From assembly GCF_029867415.1 (NCBI RefSeq), contig NC_081181.1:118917888-118981887 (forward strand): 64,000 bases of DNA, in the 5' to 3' direction. Below, piece by piece: positions 1 through 11,826 of this stretch. This stretch comes from Vicia villosa (Eukaryota > Streptophyta > Magnoliopsida > Fabales > Fabaceae). The notes beneath the pieces were generated by a model that did no database searches, was not told the DNA's origin, and saw only the letters and a program-made list of their open reading frames with translations. Position numbers and translations under genes: made by a program. Positions within the stretch are counted from its first letter, which is position 1. Every line of letters begins with the position of its first letter.

Positions 1-1017
1 AACAAAAATGATAGAGATACATATTTGTAACTGTTGAAATCAAATGTATTCATAACAAACACACAACATAACTCGTTAACAAACGAATTCACAAACCAAA
101 ACGATGAAATCCTATACATGCAAATCGCAAATTTAAAACCCGAGCTCTGATGGACAAAATCAGTCGCTGCGTTGGCTCCGTTACTAACTGAACTTTTGTT
201 GCGCCAGCTCCACTGTCGGCGGGCCTTCCACCGTGTCGGCTCCATGGTCCTCCTCCTGCCACGCCACCACATTGGTTCTGCTCCAACCCACCTTTTAAAT
301 TATTTTTTGATTTTTGCCATCTCGAAACATTTTATGTTTGTATTTATTAGTTAAGGTTTTAAGATATACTTAACCAAATTTTTATTTAATTCAATTTTAA
401 ATAATATATTGCTAATCAACTAATCATAGCTTAAAACAATGTAAAAGAAAAGCAGGCAACAAAAAACATCATACGGTGTATCAAATATATGATATATAAT
501 TTCGAAGAAGAAATAGTGGGTCTTTTTTAGTGATCTTTTATTTCAATCATATTACTTCTCAGGCTACAAGAGAGCTTCTTTATTGAGATTATGATCTTGT
601 TAATCTTAATCCCTTTTCTTATGTCACGAATTCGCAGTTTAATTTATTCCTAAGTGACATGAAAATAAAAGTTTACTAATAAAATATGGTTAGTGATGAT
701 CAACTTGTTATCTACTATCCACCAGAAGATTAGACATGCCAATATCTTATGTATGATTTATTTAATTTGAGGTCAGATGCTGGAGAACACACCAAACAGA
801 ATCCTTAGACTAGATCGAAAATGATAATCTTTTAAATAATTATAAATTTAGTCTTTAAATTAATTCTTGAGATATATTTTTTTTATAAGAAGGTGGACTA
901 TGTCCACCACAAAAAATATTAAAGAAGAAAAAGAAGAGGTTACAAAAAAGGAAAGAAAAAAAAAATCAAATTAAAAATTCTTTAATGAGTAACTCTATAA
1001 TAAAGGAGACTAATAGA
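1..1017. other. Unassigned AT-rich sequence
   Basis: I recognise no gene here. About 120-300 is richer in G and C than its surroundings and opens short ORFs on both strands, but none shows a domain or splice context I can name. Positions 893-909 form a small perfect hairpin (GGTGGAC, 3-nt loop, GTCCACC). The rest is AT-rich intergenic sequence. Confidence 0.5.
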
Positions 1018-1321
1018 GTTTTTAGCAAATTCCATGAGAATATCTCTATGAACAATCTCCCATCAAGTAAAATCTTGTACATGTAATCTTATGTTAGCGA
1101 GTTTATCCACGTAGTGATTCCCTTATCTAAAAATATGCGTCACCAAAAAATTGATGGATCTAGAATGATGAAGAACATTCTCCCATTTGTTTCGGAGAGC
1201 CCAAAGGACAATGCAAGGTTTTGTGAACGCTAAAACCACCAACTTCGAATCAGATTCAAGCCAAAAATTAACCCAGTTCTTCTCTTTCGTAATTTCGATA
1301 GCAAAGATGGCACCAAATAAG
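1018..1321 (-). pseudogene. LINE (L1-type) RNase H domain fragment
   Basis: Read on the minus strand from 1320, this encodes an RNase H-like segment of the plant LINE / RVT_3 type. Visible blocks are WLESDSKLVV, then LRNKWENVL, then FLVTHIFR, and after a stop, GNHYVDKLANI. In plant LINEs this domain follows the reverse transcriptase and degrades RNA in RNA/DNA hybrids. The frame is broken by TAA just after the THIFR block and by TGA further on. No RT or endonuclease is seen on either side, so this is an isolated, dead 3' fragment. The family call rests on the order of conserved blocks; a domesticated RNase H fragment is less likely. Confidence 0.7.
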
Positions 1322-1708
1322 ATGATGATTCTTTAAAGCTACTTATGAATAAGATGATGATGGGGTAACAACTCTAATTTATAAACAAATGTTTGCCTTA
1401 AATTTTAAACTTAGGTATTGTTTGACCCAACTTTTTATCTACTTTTCTTCTCCTTATAAGGAGACGGAGGGCCAAACACATTTTTTACGAAGCTCTTGTG
1501 AAAAAAATTAGTTTTTTTTAAAGACAAAAAATTGAGTAAAAGGAGCTTGTAAAAAAGGAGTTGAAACCAACTTTTTCGGAGCTTAAAACATGTGATCGCG
1601 GTTCGAATCCCATTGAAAACACTATTCTTTAAAAAATGGCACTAGTACAATAGACCGTAAGTTTTTCAATTTTTTCTATGGTTCATAACATCTAGAGTTA
1701 TATTTTAT

Positions 1709-1739
<31 letters not shown>

Positions 1740-1895
1740 ATTATCATTTTTGTAGATACTAGTGTTGTTCAATTTTTTATTCATTTTGTATATTATATCT
1801 TGTTATATTGTATAATAATTTTCAATAATAATATAATTAATTTCTTATACTATACACTAAATTATATATGTTAATAGAACAATTAATCAATACGC

Positions 1896-1896
<1 letters not shown>

Positions 1897-1989
<93 letters not shown>
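1897..1989. repeat. (AT)n microsatellite
   Basis: Nearly uninterrupted AT dinucleotides with one phase break near 1940. It lies inside the Harbinger-like MITE and immediately left of a foldback element. Confidence 0.95.
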
Positions 1990-1992
<3 letters not shown>

Positions 1993-2032
1993 GTCAGGAT
2001 CAAATAACATTAAGATGTCAAACTTAGTAAAA

Positions 2033-2460
<428 letters not shown>

Positions 2461-2729
2461 CAAAACAACTTTTAAATTAAAAATAATTTTAAAGTTTAAA
2501 AAATAATCATAACCAAACAACTTTAACAATAAAGTTCTTATTTTTAACTTTAACCTTAAAGTAACTTTTATGACTTAAAAAAGTTAGGCCAAACGAACTC
2601 TTAGGAATGAAAATAGAAGTTAGAAAGAAACATATAAGATTTGAAAGATCATATTAAATATTTTAAGAATGATAGAGTTGGTATTGAATTGGATTATCTT
2701 AAATCTTTTCTTTAAAATCAAGTAAATGC

Positions 2730-3115
2730 AACACTTGTGATTCTTTGAAAAATGAAAATGAAAATTTGCATGTAACCTCAAATAAGTTTACCAAAGATAA
2801 AGAGAATCTAGATCTAATTTTATCTAATTAAAGGGCATATTATAATAAAACTAGTGTATGTTATCAACTTAATAATTCTGTCATCAGTATTTCCCATGCT
2901 AAGAAGAAAAAGAAGAATCGTTGTGTGTATAAGTGCAATTTTTGTTATAAACTTAATCATCTTAAACCTTTTTATTTTGATAAAACGCTTGATTTAAAAT
3001 GATATAAAGAGTGTGACTTAAGAAATCCTAAATCCACTAATCCTAAAGAACTCAGAAAAATATGGGCATCAAAGGTAAAAATCTAATTGATTTTGCAAGG
3101 ATGTTTTGCAACTTC
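2730..3115 (+). pseudogene. Ty1/copia gag remnant (plus strand)
   Basis: Broken plus-strand translation shows blocks typical of plant copia gag C-termini: NKFTKDKENLDLILSN, then a zinc-knuckle-like region (CNFCYKLNH), then NPKELRKIW just before where protease would begin. Several stops interrupt it, so it is dead. It stops abruptly about 120 bp before a minus-strand copia remnant. The two come from different insertions or a rearrangement. Confidence 0.6.
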
Positions 3116-3237
3116 AAGGATCAAACAACAAATTAAGAAAAGTTGTGAAAAGCATGAGTTATAAGGATTCATTTAAGAAATGTTATTTTTCCTCATACCA
3201 TTAAAGAGGATAAATCCATCTTTTTTTTCATATAGTT

Positions 3238-3564
3238 TTATATATAGCAATTTCGATTAAGGACTGAGTCATAACCACTTCTACTTAATTTACTTATTCT
3301 CTTTAAGCTATGCATGAGTGTTTCCAATAATAAAACAATAATGATAGAAGGAGGAGAATTGTTACCAACAGTTATGAAGCCTATGATCTTACATTGTTGG
3401 TTTCCTCCAAAAACCATTGTTGTCTTCATCCCAAGGCTTTGGAACATACATAACTTTTTCTCGTCATGTGTCACCTTTGTTCTAAAAGATTGAAATGTTT
3501 GAGATATTAATGAATCATTTTTATTTTTCAAAATAAAAATTTATTTTTACATATTTTTGTAATG
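3238..3564 (-). pseudogene. Ty1/copia protease-region remnant (minus strand)
   Basis: The minus-strand frame 3531-3238 (97 aa) matches, with decay, the stretch just downstream of the protease active site in copia polyproteins. The block FGGNQQCKIIGFITVGN corresponds to the FGGDQKGKIIGSGTIKSGN region of the intact element at 43.9 kb, followed by a degraded SISQLSDNGYD-like block. No active site is left. It belongs with the gag remnant at 4083-4610; a solo LTR has been inserted between the two pieces. Confidence 0.7.
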
Positions 3565-3569
3565 TTCTA

Positions 3570-4077
3570 TGTTGGTGATTTTAGTATCATCAGTGCATTT
3601 TGGTAGTAATGTGATTTATTATAGGCCAATGCAATTATGCGTTAAGTTTGAAACGAGTTAGGGTAGTGCGGAGTGCACGCTCGTCGAACCAAACGCGTAA
3701 TTGAATATGAATAATAGAAACGGGCATAACGTTTCGTTTGAATAGTTGCACCCGTTCCCAACGGACATAACGATTCGTTTGAACAGTTGCACCCGTTCCA
3801 ACAGACATAATTGTTTTCCGAAAAGGTGTGTCTGTTCGTTTCTATTATTGGTCTCCTATATAAGGAGTCTTTTGGTCTCGATTTGATATACGAAATTACA
3901 TACTTCCTCTCTACATTTTGATCTGTTCTCTATTGTCAGAAACAGATTGTTCTTCAAGAATTATCCCCGCAAAGATTTCGTGAACCCAGACAAGAATAGG
4001 GTCGAAATACTTTGTTCGGAAAGTGAACAAACACGATTCTTGAAGATATCCAGGATTATCATACCGTATATCTAACA
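3570..4077 (+). mobile_element. Solo LTR (508 bp), TSD TTCTA
   Basis: It starts TGTTGGTGATT and ends TATCTAACA, and is flanked by perfect 5-bp duplications TTCTA (3565-3569 and 4078-4082). A TATA box (CTATATAAGG, about 3856) sits in the position expected of an LTR promoter and sets the plus orientation. Two near-identical blocks (ATAACG.TTCGTTTGAA.AGTTGCACCCGTT) form a short direct repeat in U3. There is no internal region or second LTR, so this is a solo LTR left by LTR-LTR recombination. It lies inside a copia relic. Family not determined. Confidence 0.85.
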
Positions 4078-4082
4078 TTCTA

Positions 4083-4610
4083 ATGACCAAATCATAGATC
4101 TTTTTTTATCGATCTTTGTATTTATCATTCATTCTCTTAATCATATCAAGTAACCAACTCAATTTAATAACAATATTATCAAATGATAAGTTAGAAAATA
4201 GTTCATCCTCATCATTATTTATTGTATCATTCAGGTATACACCATATAATCTTGTAGCCATTATGGCAACATTTGCACGTTCTTCATCTTCATCACCTAA
4301 AGATTGGTCAGAGTCCACTCATGAAGCCATGAGACCTTTCTTCTTCCCACCGAATCAATTTTTCTTTGATCTTTATGAGGTGTCATGGTTCCTCACACTC
4401 ATAAACAATAATCTTCTTGTCAACTTCTTTCATGTCTCTGGGATCTTTGTAATACATGAATTACTTTTTAGGAAAATTTCTTCTTCCTTCGGCTCCATAA
4501 AATGTGGATGTTTTTGGGGATAAGGAATAGTTCATCATCATACATCGTTTCATTAAGTTCACCAAAGTCTTCATCCTCTTATTCTTTAGCTTATTGAGTT
4601 TTAGCCTTGA
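4083..4610 (-). pseudogene. Ty1/copia gag remnant (minus strand)
   Basis: Minus-strand translation shows the tail of a Sirevirus/Tnt1-like gag. A degraded zinc knuckle (VYECEEP near 4390) is followed by an acidic stretch (MDSDQSLGDEDEERANVAIM, 4318 leftwards) and a DELFSNLS..I.KLSWLLD block, in the same order as in the intact gag at 42.9-43.2 kb. Frames change and stops occur. It continues into the protease remnant at 3238-3531 once the solo LTR is discounted. Confidence 0.65.
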
Positions 4611-4679
4611 TTGATCTTCTTGTTTTTAGAGTTAAGAGAAACGGATTTTTCATTCCTTTGAGGTTTATCTTCGTTATGT

Positions 4680-4905
4680 CACTACTACAAATTACTTATT
4701 TTATCTCGGTTGGAAAAGAATTATTACCTCAGTTTTTTTGGCGATTTAACGAAGGGTGTCTTGGTAAGTCGCCACATTTCCCCTCGCTATACATGAAACT
4801 GAGGGGAAAGGTGGAACTTATAGTAGGTTCGATCTCCTGCAACTGCATATTCGTTAGTTTTTTGAAAACACACTAGTTTACCGCTCGATTTTTAGAATAC
4901 CCAAG
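4680..4905 (+). mobile_element. CACTA transposon terminal fragment
   Basis: CACTACTACAAA at 4680, followed by TTTATCTCGGTTGG, matches the conserved CACTA terminus (CACTACAAGAAA-like) and its CGGTTGG-type subterminal sequence. No opposite end (TTTGTAGTAGTG) or transposase is visible nearby, and an AT array begins at about 4909. This is one end of a truncated or degenerate element. Confidence 0.5.
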
Positions 4906-4908
4906 GGT

Positions 4909-4913
4909 ATATA

Positions 4914-4953
<40 letters not shown>
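4909..4953. repeat. (AT)n microsatellite
   Basis: A short AT array with one TATGTATA interruption, directly right of the CACTA end. Confidence 0.9.
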
Positions 4954-4959
<6 letters not shown>

Positions 4960-5198
4960 CAATTTTTTATTTTACATTGTTGTGATTTTAAATCTACAAA
5001 TACAAATTTTTGACAAATTTCGGTTCAACATCATCATTGTTAGTCTTCGAGAGGAACAAATGCTGGTTTTGTTGCATACCCATTGCTTTTCAATTTCAAT
5101 GGTTTTCGAATGTAATATATTCTCAATGGATTTTATATGCATTTGAAAATGAGTTAGGTTTAGGGTACAACTTAATGAACACAAGCATCTACTCAATA
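4954..5198. other. Unassigned AT-rich spacer
   Basis: Short ORFs on both strands with no recognisable motif. It runs to the A residue that precedes the first Helitron-like TC end. Confidence 0.4.
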
Positions 5199-5372
5199 TC
5201 TACTTAATATAAATCCAAAGAAGTCATGATGGCAACCCTAGCCACATGTCATCTTGGTAACAATCATAGCCACATGTCATCTTGATATCAATTCTAAGTA
5301 CAAATCCTAATTATACAAACTCTATATTAAAATAATTTTTATATTTGTGATTTGTATTTATTATTTAAAAAA
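5199..5372 (+). repeat. Helitron-like 5' segment, partial tandem copy 1
   Basis: 174 bp almost identical to 5373-5535, including GTCATGATGGCAACCCTAGC and the CACATGTCATCTTG block twice. It stops where the next TC end begins, as in head-to-tail Helitron arrays. Confidence 0.75.
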
Positions 5373-6057
5373 TCTACTTAATATAAATCCAAAGAAGTCA
5401 TGATGGCAACCCTAGCCACATGTCATCTTGGTAACAATCCTAACCACATGTCATCTTGATATCAATTCTAAGTACAAATCCTAATTATACAAACTAAAAT
5501 AATTTTTATATTTGTGATTTGTATTTATTATTTAAAAAAAATATAGTAATTCAAAAGTATAATTTTATTATTAAACAAAATAATTAAAAGAGAATAATTT
5601 AAAAAATAATTAAAAGAGCATAATTTTTAGTGGATATAAATTATATAAAATTTATGACATATTTATTTGACATTTTTTAATGTAAAATTTATTTGATATT
5701 TATATTTAAAACTAATATATTTATAATTTTATTATTATTATCATGAGTATTATTATTGTTATTATTTGAGAATTAAATATTTTTTATATAAATTTTGTAA
5801 CACTACATAGATTAATCAAATTGTATATTTTATATAATTAAAATATATTGTTATTCATAAATAAATTTTAAATAAAGTAATAAATATATTTATTCATACT
5901 CTATTTATTTTATTGAAAAATTTATTTCAATAATAATTACTAATTTATATTAAAATCGTATTATTAGTGTTTAATGTTATCATCATTATATTGAATTTTA
6001 ATTAAAATTTATTTTTGGAACAAAAATCAGTTACAAAATTTTTAATTATATTATTTT
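5373..6057 (+). repeat. Tandem copy 2, left part (continues at 10677)
   Basis: An AT-rich unit matching 10850-11670 (shared GTACAAA.CCTAATTATACAAAC and GTTACAAAATTTTTAATTAT). It is interrupted at 6057 by the copia element and resumes at 10677 with GATAATTATTGAAAAAATTAATG. Non-coding. Confidence 0.75.
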
Positions 6058-6251
6058 TGTTATGAATAATTGGATGATTGTCTCTCAAGCATCTTATTCC
6101 TTATTTATAATATTGTGCATTTATTACATTGTCTGTATGTTGTCCTATAAATAGGACCAACCTCATTGTTAAATATACACTGATGAAATAATACAGAATC
6201 ACTCTATCTTTCTCTCTTCTCTTTTATCTTATTTCTCTTTATTTTATAACA
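6058..6251 (+). repeat. 5' LTR of the Ale-like copia
   Basis: 194 bp. It contains a TATA box in CCTATAAATAGG (about 6144-6155) followed by a pyrimidine-rich stretch (CTTTCTCTCTTCTC) that is probably near R/U5. The following CGTTATCAACACGAAGC is at the primer-binding position but I cannot assign its tRNA. Confidence 0.9.
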
Positions 6252-6424
6252 CGTTATCAACACGAAGCTCTGAGACTTAGAAGGTACTATTATTTACTTT
6301 ATTTTTCTTTCATATTTTATATATTTTCTATGTGTTATTTATAAATATATTGATTAGAAAATGATAAATATATTCTTTAGAAAATGAAAAAGAAAATCAA
6401 TGATGATTTTCATGCATCTATGAT

Positions 6425-7260
6425 AGTTTGCATGAATAATGTTAAAGCATCCCTGAAGGGTAGCAAAACAAATTATTATTATTATAGTTCCTGAAGAACT
6501 TGTTAAAGCATCCCTGAAGGATAGCAAAATAAATTATTTATATAGTTCCTGAAGAACTTATCAAAGATCCATGAAGGATAGTAATAAGGTTTTATATAAT
6601 TTCTGAAGAACTTATCAAATATCCCTGAAGGATTATATTGAGGTTTTATATAGTTCATGAAGAACTTATCAAGCATTCCTAAAAAATAAATACAAATATT
6701 ATTATTTTTATTAATAAAAGATTTGTGATTTAGTTCCTGAAGAACTACAAAATGAGTTCCTGAAGAACTACAAAATGAGTTCCTGAAGAACTACAAAATG
6801 AGTTCCTGAAGAATTGAATAAAAAGATTTGTGATATAGTTTCTGAAGAACTTCGGAAAAAAATTGTGATTGAGTTTCAATATTATATCTTATTAAATTAT
6901 CAAATAATCCCTAAAGGATTACAAAACAAAAAGTTTCTTATATAGTTCCTGAAGAACTTAACAAATATCCCTGAAGGATAGTAATGAATTTATATATAGT
7001 TTAGTAATGAATTTATATATAGTTTTTGGAGAACTTAACAAATATTCATGAAGGATAGTAATGAGTTTATATATAGTTCCTAAAATACTTATCAAATATC
7101 TATAAAGTATCTCTGAAGGATAATATAAACAACCCCAGAAGGATTACATCTATATCAACGAATCCCAAAAGGATTGCATCAATAATATTATCCAATTCGA
7201 GAAAGATTGAAAGAATAATATTGAATACTCTAGAAGGATTTCATAAATATATATTGATCT
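6425..7260 (+). repeat. Array of short hairpin motifs in the copia leader
   Basis: More than twenty degenerate copies alternate two motifs: AGTTCCTGAAGAACT (arms AGTTC/GAACT around CTGAA) and TCCCTGAAGGA (arms TCC/GGA around CTGAA). They lie between the 5' LTR and the region where gag should be and carry no ORF. Spacing is irregular, about 20-60 bp. This could be RNA structure in the genomic transcript or a simple expansion. Confidence 0.8.
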
Positions 7261-9409
7261 AAATTTTTTTTAATATGCTCATAAAATAATTGTCATTCCA
7301 TAAAAATGACATAAATAATTTTAACGCATCCCAAAAGGATGGTTATATTTTTTTTAGATCGTTGTTTATAACAAATAATTTTAACGCATCTCAAAATGAT
7401 GCTTATATTTTTCTTTGATCATCACTTATAAACTAATAATTTTAACGCATTTTAGAAAGATGATTATATTTATTTTAAATTATTGTTTATAAATATGTAT
7501 ATTATTCTTTTTTTTCTCTAACATGTTAGAAACTTTTTTAAATTGTTAGAATATAATTTGTTATACGTTTGAGATTATAAATCTATATATTTCACTAAAG
7601 AATATGATTGAGGCATTGTCTATGTGTTTGATGTTAAAATATTTTACTAGAATAAATTTTGTTATGTATAATATATCACTTAATATATTTATGTATCAAT
7701 TAGTCAATGTTATATATATATTTTATTGCTGCTATTAGATTTCTAAATTAAGAAACTTTTGTCAAATATTAAGATGTGTTTGATATTTTAAGGTAGTTTT
7801 TATATTGGTTAATTAATGTCATTTGGTGCAACAATTTTAATGATATATATTTTTTTAATTTATATTATATAATTATAGCTTATAGTAATTAAAGAATACA
7901 ATCTTATTACTTTGACTCATTCCTTATTGACTATCACGCTTAATTAGTAATAATGTAGTTTCTATATTTGTATGAAATTTATTTAGTTTTTATGATAAAA
8001 TAAAATTGAATTGCATAGAATTCTTTTGAATAAATGTGTGTGACCTGAGTAATATTATTATGAAATAAATTTAAATTTAATTTATAGCAATTAAATCAAA
8101 TAAAAAAATGTATGTATAGTTTATGAAGATTTATTTATTAGATAATAATATGGTTGATTCAAACAATTTAGAATAATTAAAATACATATATGTATTATTG
8201 TAAACCATAAGTTTATAAATCACACTTAAGTGTATTGTTAGCAAAATCGGTTGGGTCATCTCGAATGTATTATGATGCGAAAATTAGCATTGAAGAACCT
8301 GAAGTTTCTTCAATCCAATAAGTTTTGTATGTTCATAAAGAAAATTAAAATTTTATAAGTTGAGTTTTTATATAACATATGTAAGGTGGTATTTGTGAAT
8401 CAATACACCAATCATGTAGGCGATATAAATATTTTATGATATTAGCTATTGCATCGACTAAAAGATCATGCATATATTTTTTGTCTACTCACAACCAGAA
8501 GTTTGTGAATTTATTTTCTCAACTAAAAGATCATGAATATGTTTATGAAATGAAAAACTAGTATTGAAGAACCAGAAGTTTCTTCAATCCAATAAATTTT
8601 GTGTATTTCTAAACAAAAATAAAAAATACGAGAAATTGAGTTATTGATGACATTAATTATTGTATCGATTAAAATATGATTCAAATGTTTATTGTCTACT
8701 CACAACCAGCAGTTTGTGCAATTGTTTTCTCAGACTAAGATCTCAACATCTGAATTTTTCAGAACTTTTTTGTTAAGTATCACATGTATTATTAAAATTA
8801 CTATTGAACATCTTGTAGCATATGTTCATGAAAAAAAATGGACTTGAAGATCCATTCTTTAGACGTCTAAAGTTAATTTATATGGTTGATACTTGTGAGA
8901 TTATAAATTCTAAATTAGATATTTGAAACACGCAAAACATGGATATTAAGATATTTATCCGCATCATGCCAACACATTGTGATACATTTCTCCTTCCTTG
9001 ATGTATAATGTATTTTAGGTTAATAACCTTATACTTATCGTCTAATTGAACAAGGATGTGTTGTGTAGTTTTCAATTGCTACAATATAATACACTAAGAC
9101 TGGTCTTGAAAGAATATTGAAAAAATATATTTCAGATAAATCCCAATTTTGAGATATAATATGAGCAAACAAATGGATACTTGATTGCAGCCCAGTAGGC
9201 TGATTATTTATTGAGAAATTAAATTTTCCAGTATTTAGGGAGAGATTGTGCATCTGAAGAGTGAACCAAAAGTTCAAATGAACAATTTAAAATAAATTGT
9301 TGTCTTGATCATCTTACAAACCAATATGAGCAAAAAGTTCAAAATATTATTCATTTGCAAAGTTTATGAAATAAATTATCAGCTGTCAATATTCCACTCA
9401 TAATGGATT

Positions 9410-10500
9410 CTTCTATTGAATAATCTAATATTGCAAATGAGTTGTAACTGCGCCTGAAGCGTGGTATGAAAGTCAGTTTCAATGTTAAAAGTCTTCTACC
9501 TAGAAAAGAAACTAAAGTTAAAGATGACCTAAGTGAGGATATGAAAATTTTAAAAGCACTTTAACATAATTTATTTTTAGTTCCAGAAGAACTAATCAAG
9601 TACTTGAAATATGCAATAAAGAGATCTCGATAAATTATATGATGGATGAAATGAAATGGAACCGAAATTAAGATAACCAAATAAAGAGATTCCAAAAGCT
9701 ATAAATTGTTTAAGGAAATTATTTGAGATGAAAGACTTGGGAAATAAAAAGTTCTTACTAAATGAACATTTAGAAAATGAAACTTTTATATACCAAGAAG
9801 GTTATATAGAAAAAATTAAAATATTTTTATATGAGAAAATCTCATATATAGAAAAATGTTAAAATGTTCTTATATGATAGACAAATCTCGTATGTTGTCT
9901 ATCTCTATGATGTTAGATCATGGGATTTGCAGACGAATTTTTTAGACCTCGAGAAGAGGATGAAAAAGTAATTGCTCCTGAAGTACCATATTCTAGTGTA
10001 ATTTAAGAACTAATTTATCTTGCTATCAATCTATTAGCAAGACACATTTCTTCACCTACACGAAGACATTGGAACAAAATCAAACATATGCTTCATTATC
10101 TTAGAGGTAAAATAGACATTGGTCTATTTTATACCAAAGTATCGAAATTTGAATTAACAGGTTATGCAGATGCAAGTTACTTGTCAGATCCGCATAATGG
10201 TAGATCACAAACAGGTTATTTGTTTATTTACATGTGGTGGTACAACTATTTCATGAAGATCGGTGAAACATACAATAGCAACAAGTTCATCTAATCATGC
10301 AGAAACTTTTAGCACTACATAAGACTTTTCACTGCAAAAGGATTATGGTCTTTATCGTCGAAGAAATAATTGTTCAACTGAGGGGGAGAAATAAACATTC
10401 AGCTGGGGGGAGAAATAAGTTTATTTTAAAAGGATATTGTACTCTTTTTCCTTCACTAGATTTTTTTCCACTGGGTTTTTTCTAGTAAGGTTTTAACGAG
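9410..10500 (+). pseudogene. Copia pol remnant: RT end and RNase H
   Basis: Plus-strand blocks, in order: LFEMKDLGNKKFLLNEHLEN (about 9720, RT C-terminal side), YQEGYIEKI, then MLHYLRGKIDIGLFYTKVSK and GYADASYLSDPHNGRSQTGY (10088-10225, RNase H), then SSNHAE-like residues after a frame change near 10225. These match Ale-type copia RT and RNase H in order and spacing. Many stops and frameshifts make it non-functional. Gag, protease and integrase upstream are too decayed for me to delimit. Confidence 0.8.
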
Positions 10501-10530
10501 GCATATCCAAAACAAACATCCAAGGGGGAG

Positions 10531-10671
10531 TGTTATGAATAATTGGATGATTGTCTCCCAAGCATCTTATTCCTTATTTATAATATTGTGCATTTATTAC
10601 AGATGAAATAATACAGAATCACTCCATCTTTCTCTCTTCTCTTTTATCTTATTTCTCTTTATTTTATAACA
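10531..10671 (+). repeat. 3' LTR of the Ale-like copia, internally deleted
   Basis: 141 bp, aligned to the 5' LTR except for a 53-bp gap after TTTATTACA. The missing block contains the TATA box. Terminal sequences are intact and the TSD follows directly. Confidence 0.9.
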
Positions 10672-10676
10672 ATTTT

Positions 10677-11826
10677 GATAATTATTGAAAAAATTAATGT
10701 TTAGAAAATAAGGAATTTCATGAAACGATCATTCATAATATCTTTTTATTATTTTAAAACTGATAAATTTGTTCTCCTTTCTTCCTTAAATAGATAAACT
10801 CCTCACACTTTCTCTCTCACATGTATATTTTAGAATTCGAGTAGTCCCATGTCATCTTGGTATTAATTCTAAGTACAAACCCTAATTATACAAACTCTAT
10901 ATTAAAATACTTTTTATATTTATGATTTATATTTAATATTTAAAATAACATAGTAATTCAAAATTATAATTTTATTATTAAAAAAAATAATGAAAAGAGA
11001 ATAATTTAAAAAATAATTAAAAGAGCATAATTTTTTAGTGGATATAAAATATATAAAATTTATAACATATTTATTTGACAGTTTTTTATGTAAAATTTAT
11101 TTGATATTTATATTTAAAAAGAATATATATTTATAATTTTATTATTATTATTATAAGTATTATTATTATTATTATTATTTGAGAGTTAAAGATTTTTTTA
11201 TATAAATTTTGTAACACTACATAGATTAATAAAATTGTATATTTTATATAATTAAAGTATATTGCTGTTCATAAATAAATTGTATATAAAGTAACAAATA
11301 ATTTTAGGGGACAACTTCTCCTACCCATCACAAAAAGATTGGTAGTGTACCTTCAACTAATCAAATGACACCATTTAATTTGTATATTTAATCATTTATT
11401 AAATAGTACAATTGTTTGTTGTTTTCAATGCTTTTTACACTAAGGGTAACCTTACCTAACTTTTTGAGTTGGATAAATAAGAATTCACCATAATTTTATT
11501 CTTACTCGATTTATTTTATTGAAAAATGTGTTTCAATAATAATTACTAACTTATATTAAAATCTTATTATTAGTGTTTAATGCAATCATCATTATATTGA
11601 ATTTTAATTACAATTTATTTTTGGAACAAAAATCAGTTACAAAATTTTTAATTATAGTATTTTTTTAATTTTTGTAAAAATTAATGTTTAGAAAATGTGG
11701 AATTTCATAAAACGATCTTTCATAATATCTTTTTATTATTCTAAAACTGATAAATTTGTCCCCTTTCTTCCTTAAATTGATAAACTCCTCGCACTTTCTC
11801 TCTCACATGTATATTTTAGAATTTGA
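10677..11826 (+). repeat. Tandem copies 2 (end) and 3 of the Helitron-like unit
   Basis: 10677-10846 completes copy 2 and ends CTCACATGTATATTTTAGAATT. From about 10850 copy 3 repeats the unit and ends at 11826 with the same CTCACATGTATATTTTAGAATT-like block. An extra 200-bp block at about 11306-11510 (starts GGGGACAACTTCTCCTACCC) is absent from copy 2 and shows no clear TIR. Confidence 0.7.

Larger units (their letters stand above)
6058..10671 (+). mobile_element. Decayed Ty1/copia element, Ale/Retrofit-like, TSD ATTTT
   Basis: LTRs 6058-6251 and 10531-10671 both start TGTTATGAATAATTGG and end TTTTATAACA. Perfect 5-bp TSDs ATTTT flank it (6053-6057 and 10672-10676). A polypurine tract (CAAGGGGGAG) ends at 10530. 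The interior is about 4.3 kb with no intact ORF, but decayed RT and RNase H are readable near 9.7-10.3 kb and a copia-type tail (CACTGGGTTTTTTCTAG) near 10.47 kb. Short LTRs and the RNase H wording resemble the Ale lineage. It inserted into the Helitron-like repeat. Confidence 0.9.

Noticed and set aside
89..354. Two overlapping ORFs on opposite strands in a GC-richer patch
   Set aside because: Both are about 60 codons with no recognisable motif, promoter or splice context; the overlap of opposite strands suggests base-composition effects.
1596..1620. GGTTCGAATCC, a possible tRNA gene or SINE B box
   Set aside because: No A box at the right distance and no foldable cloverleaf; only a T-loop-like string inside a MITE.
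4116..4523. 135-codon plus-strand ORF
   Set aside because: It is antisense to the decayed copia gag, whose conserved wording is on the minus strand.
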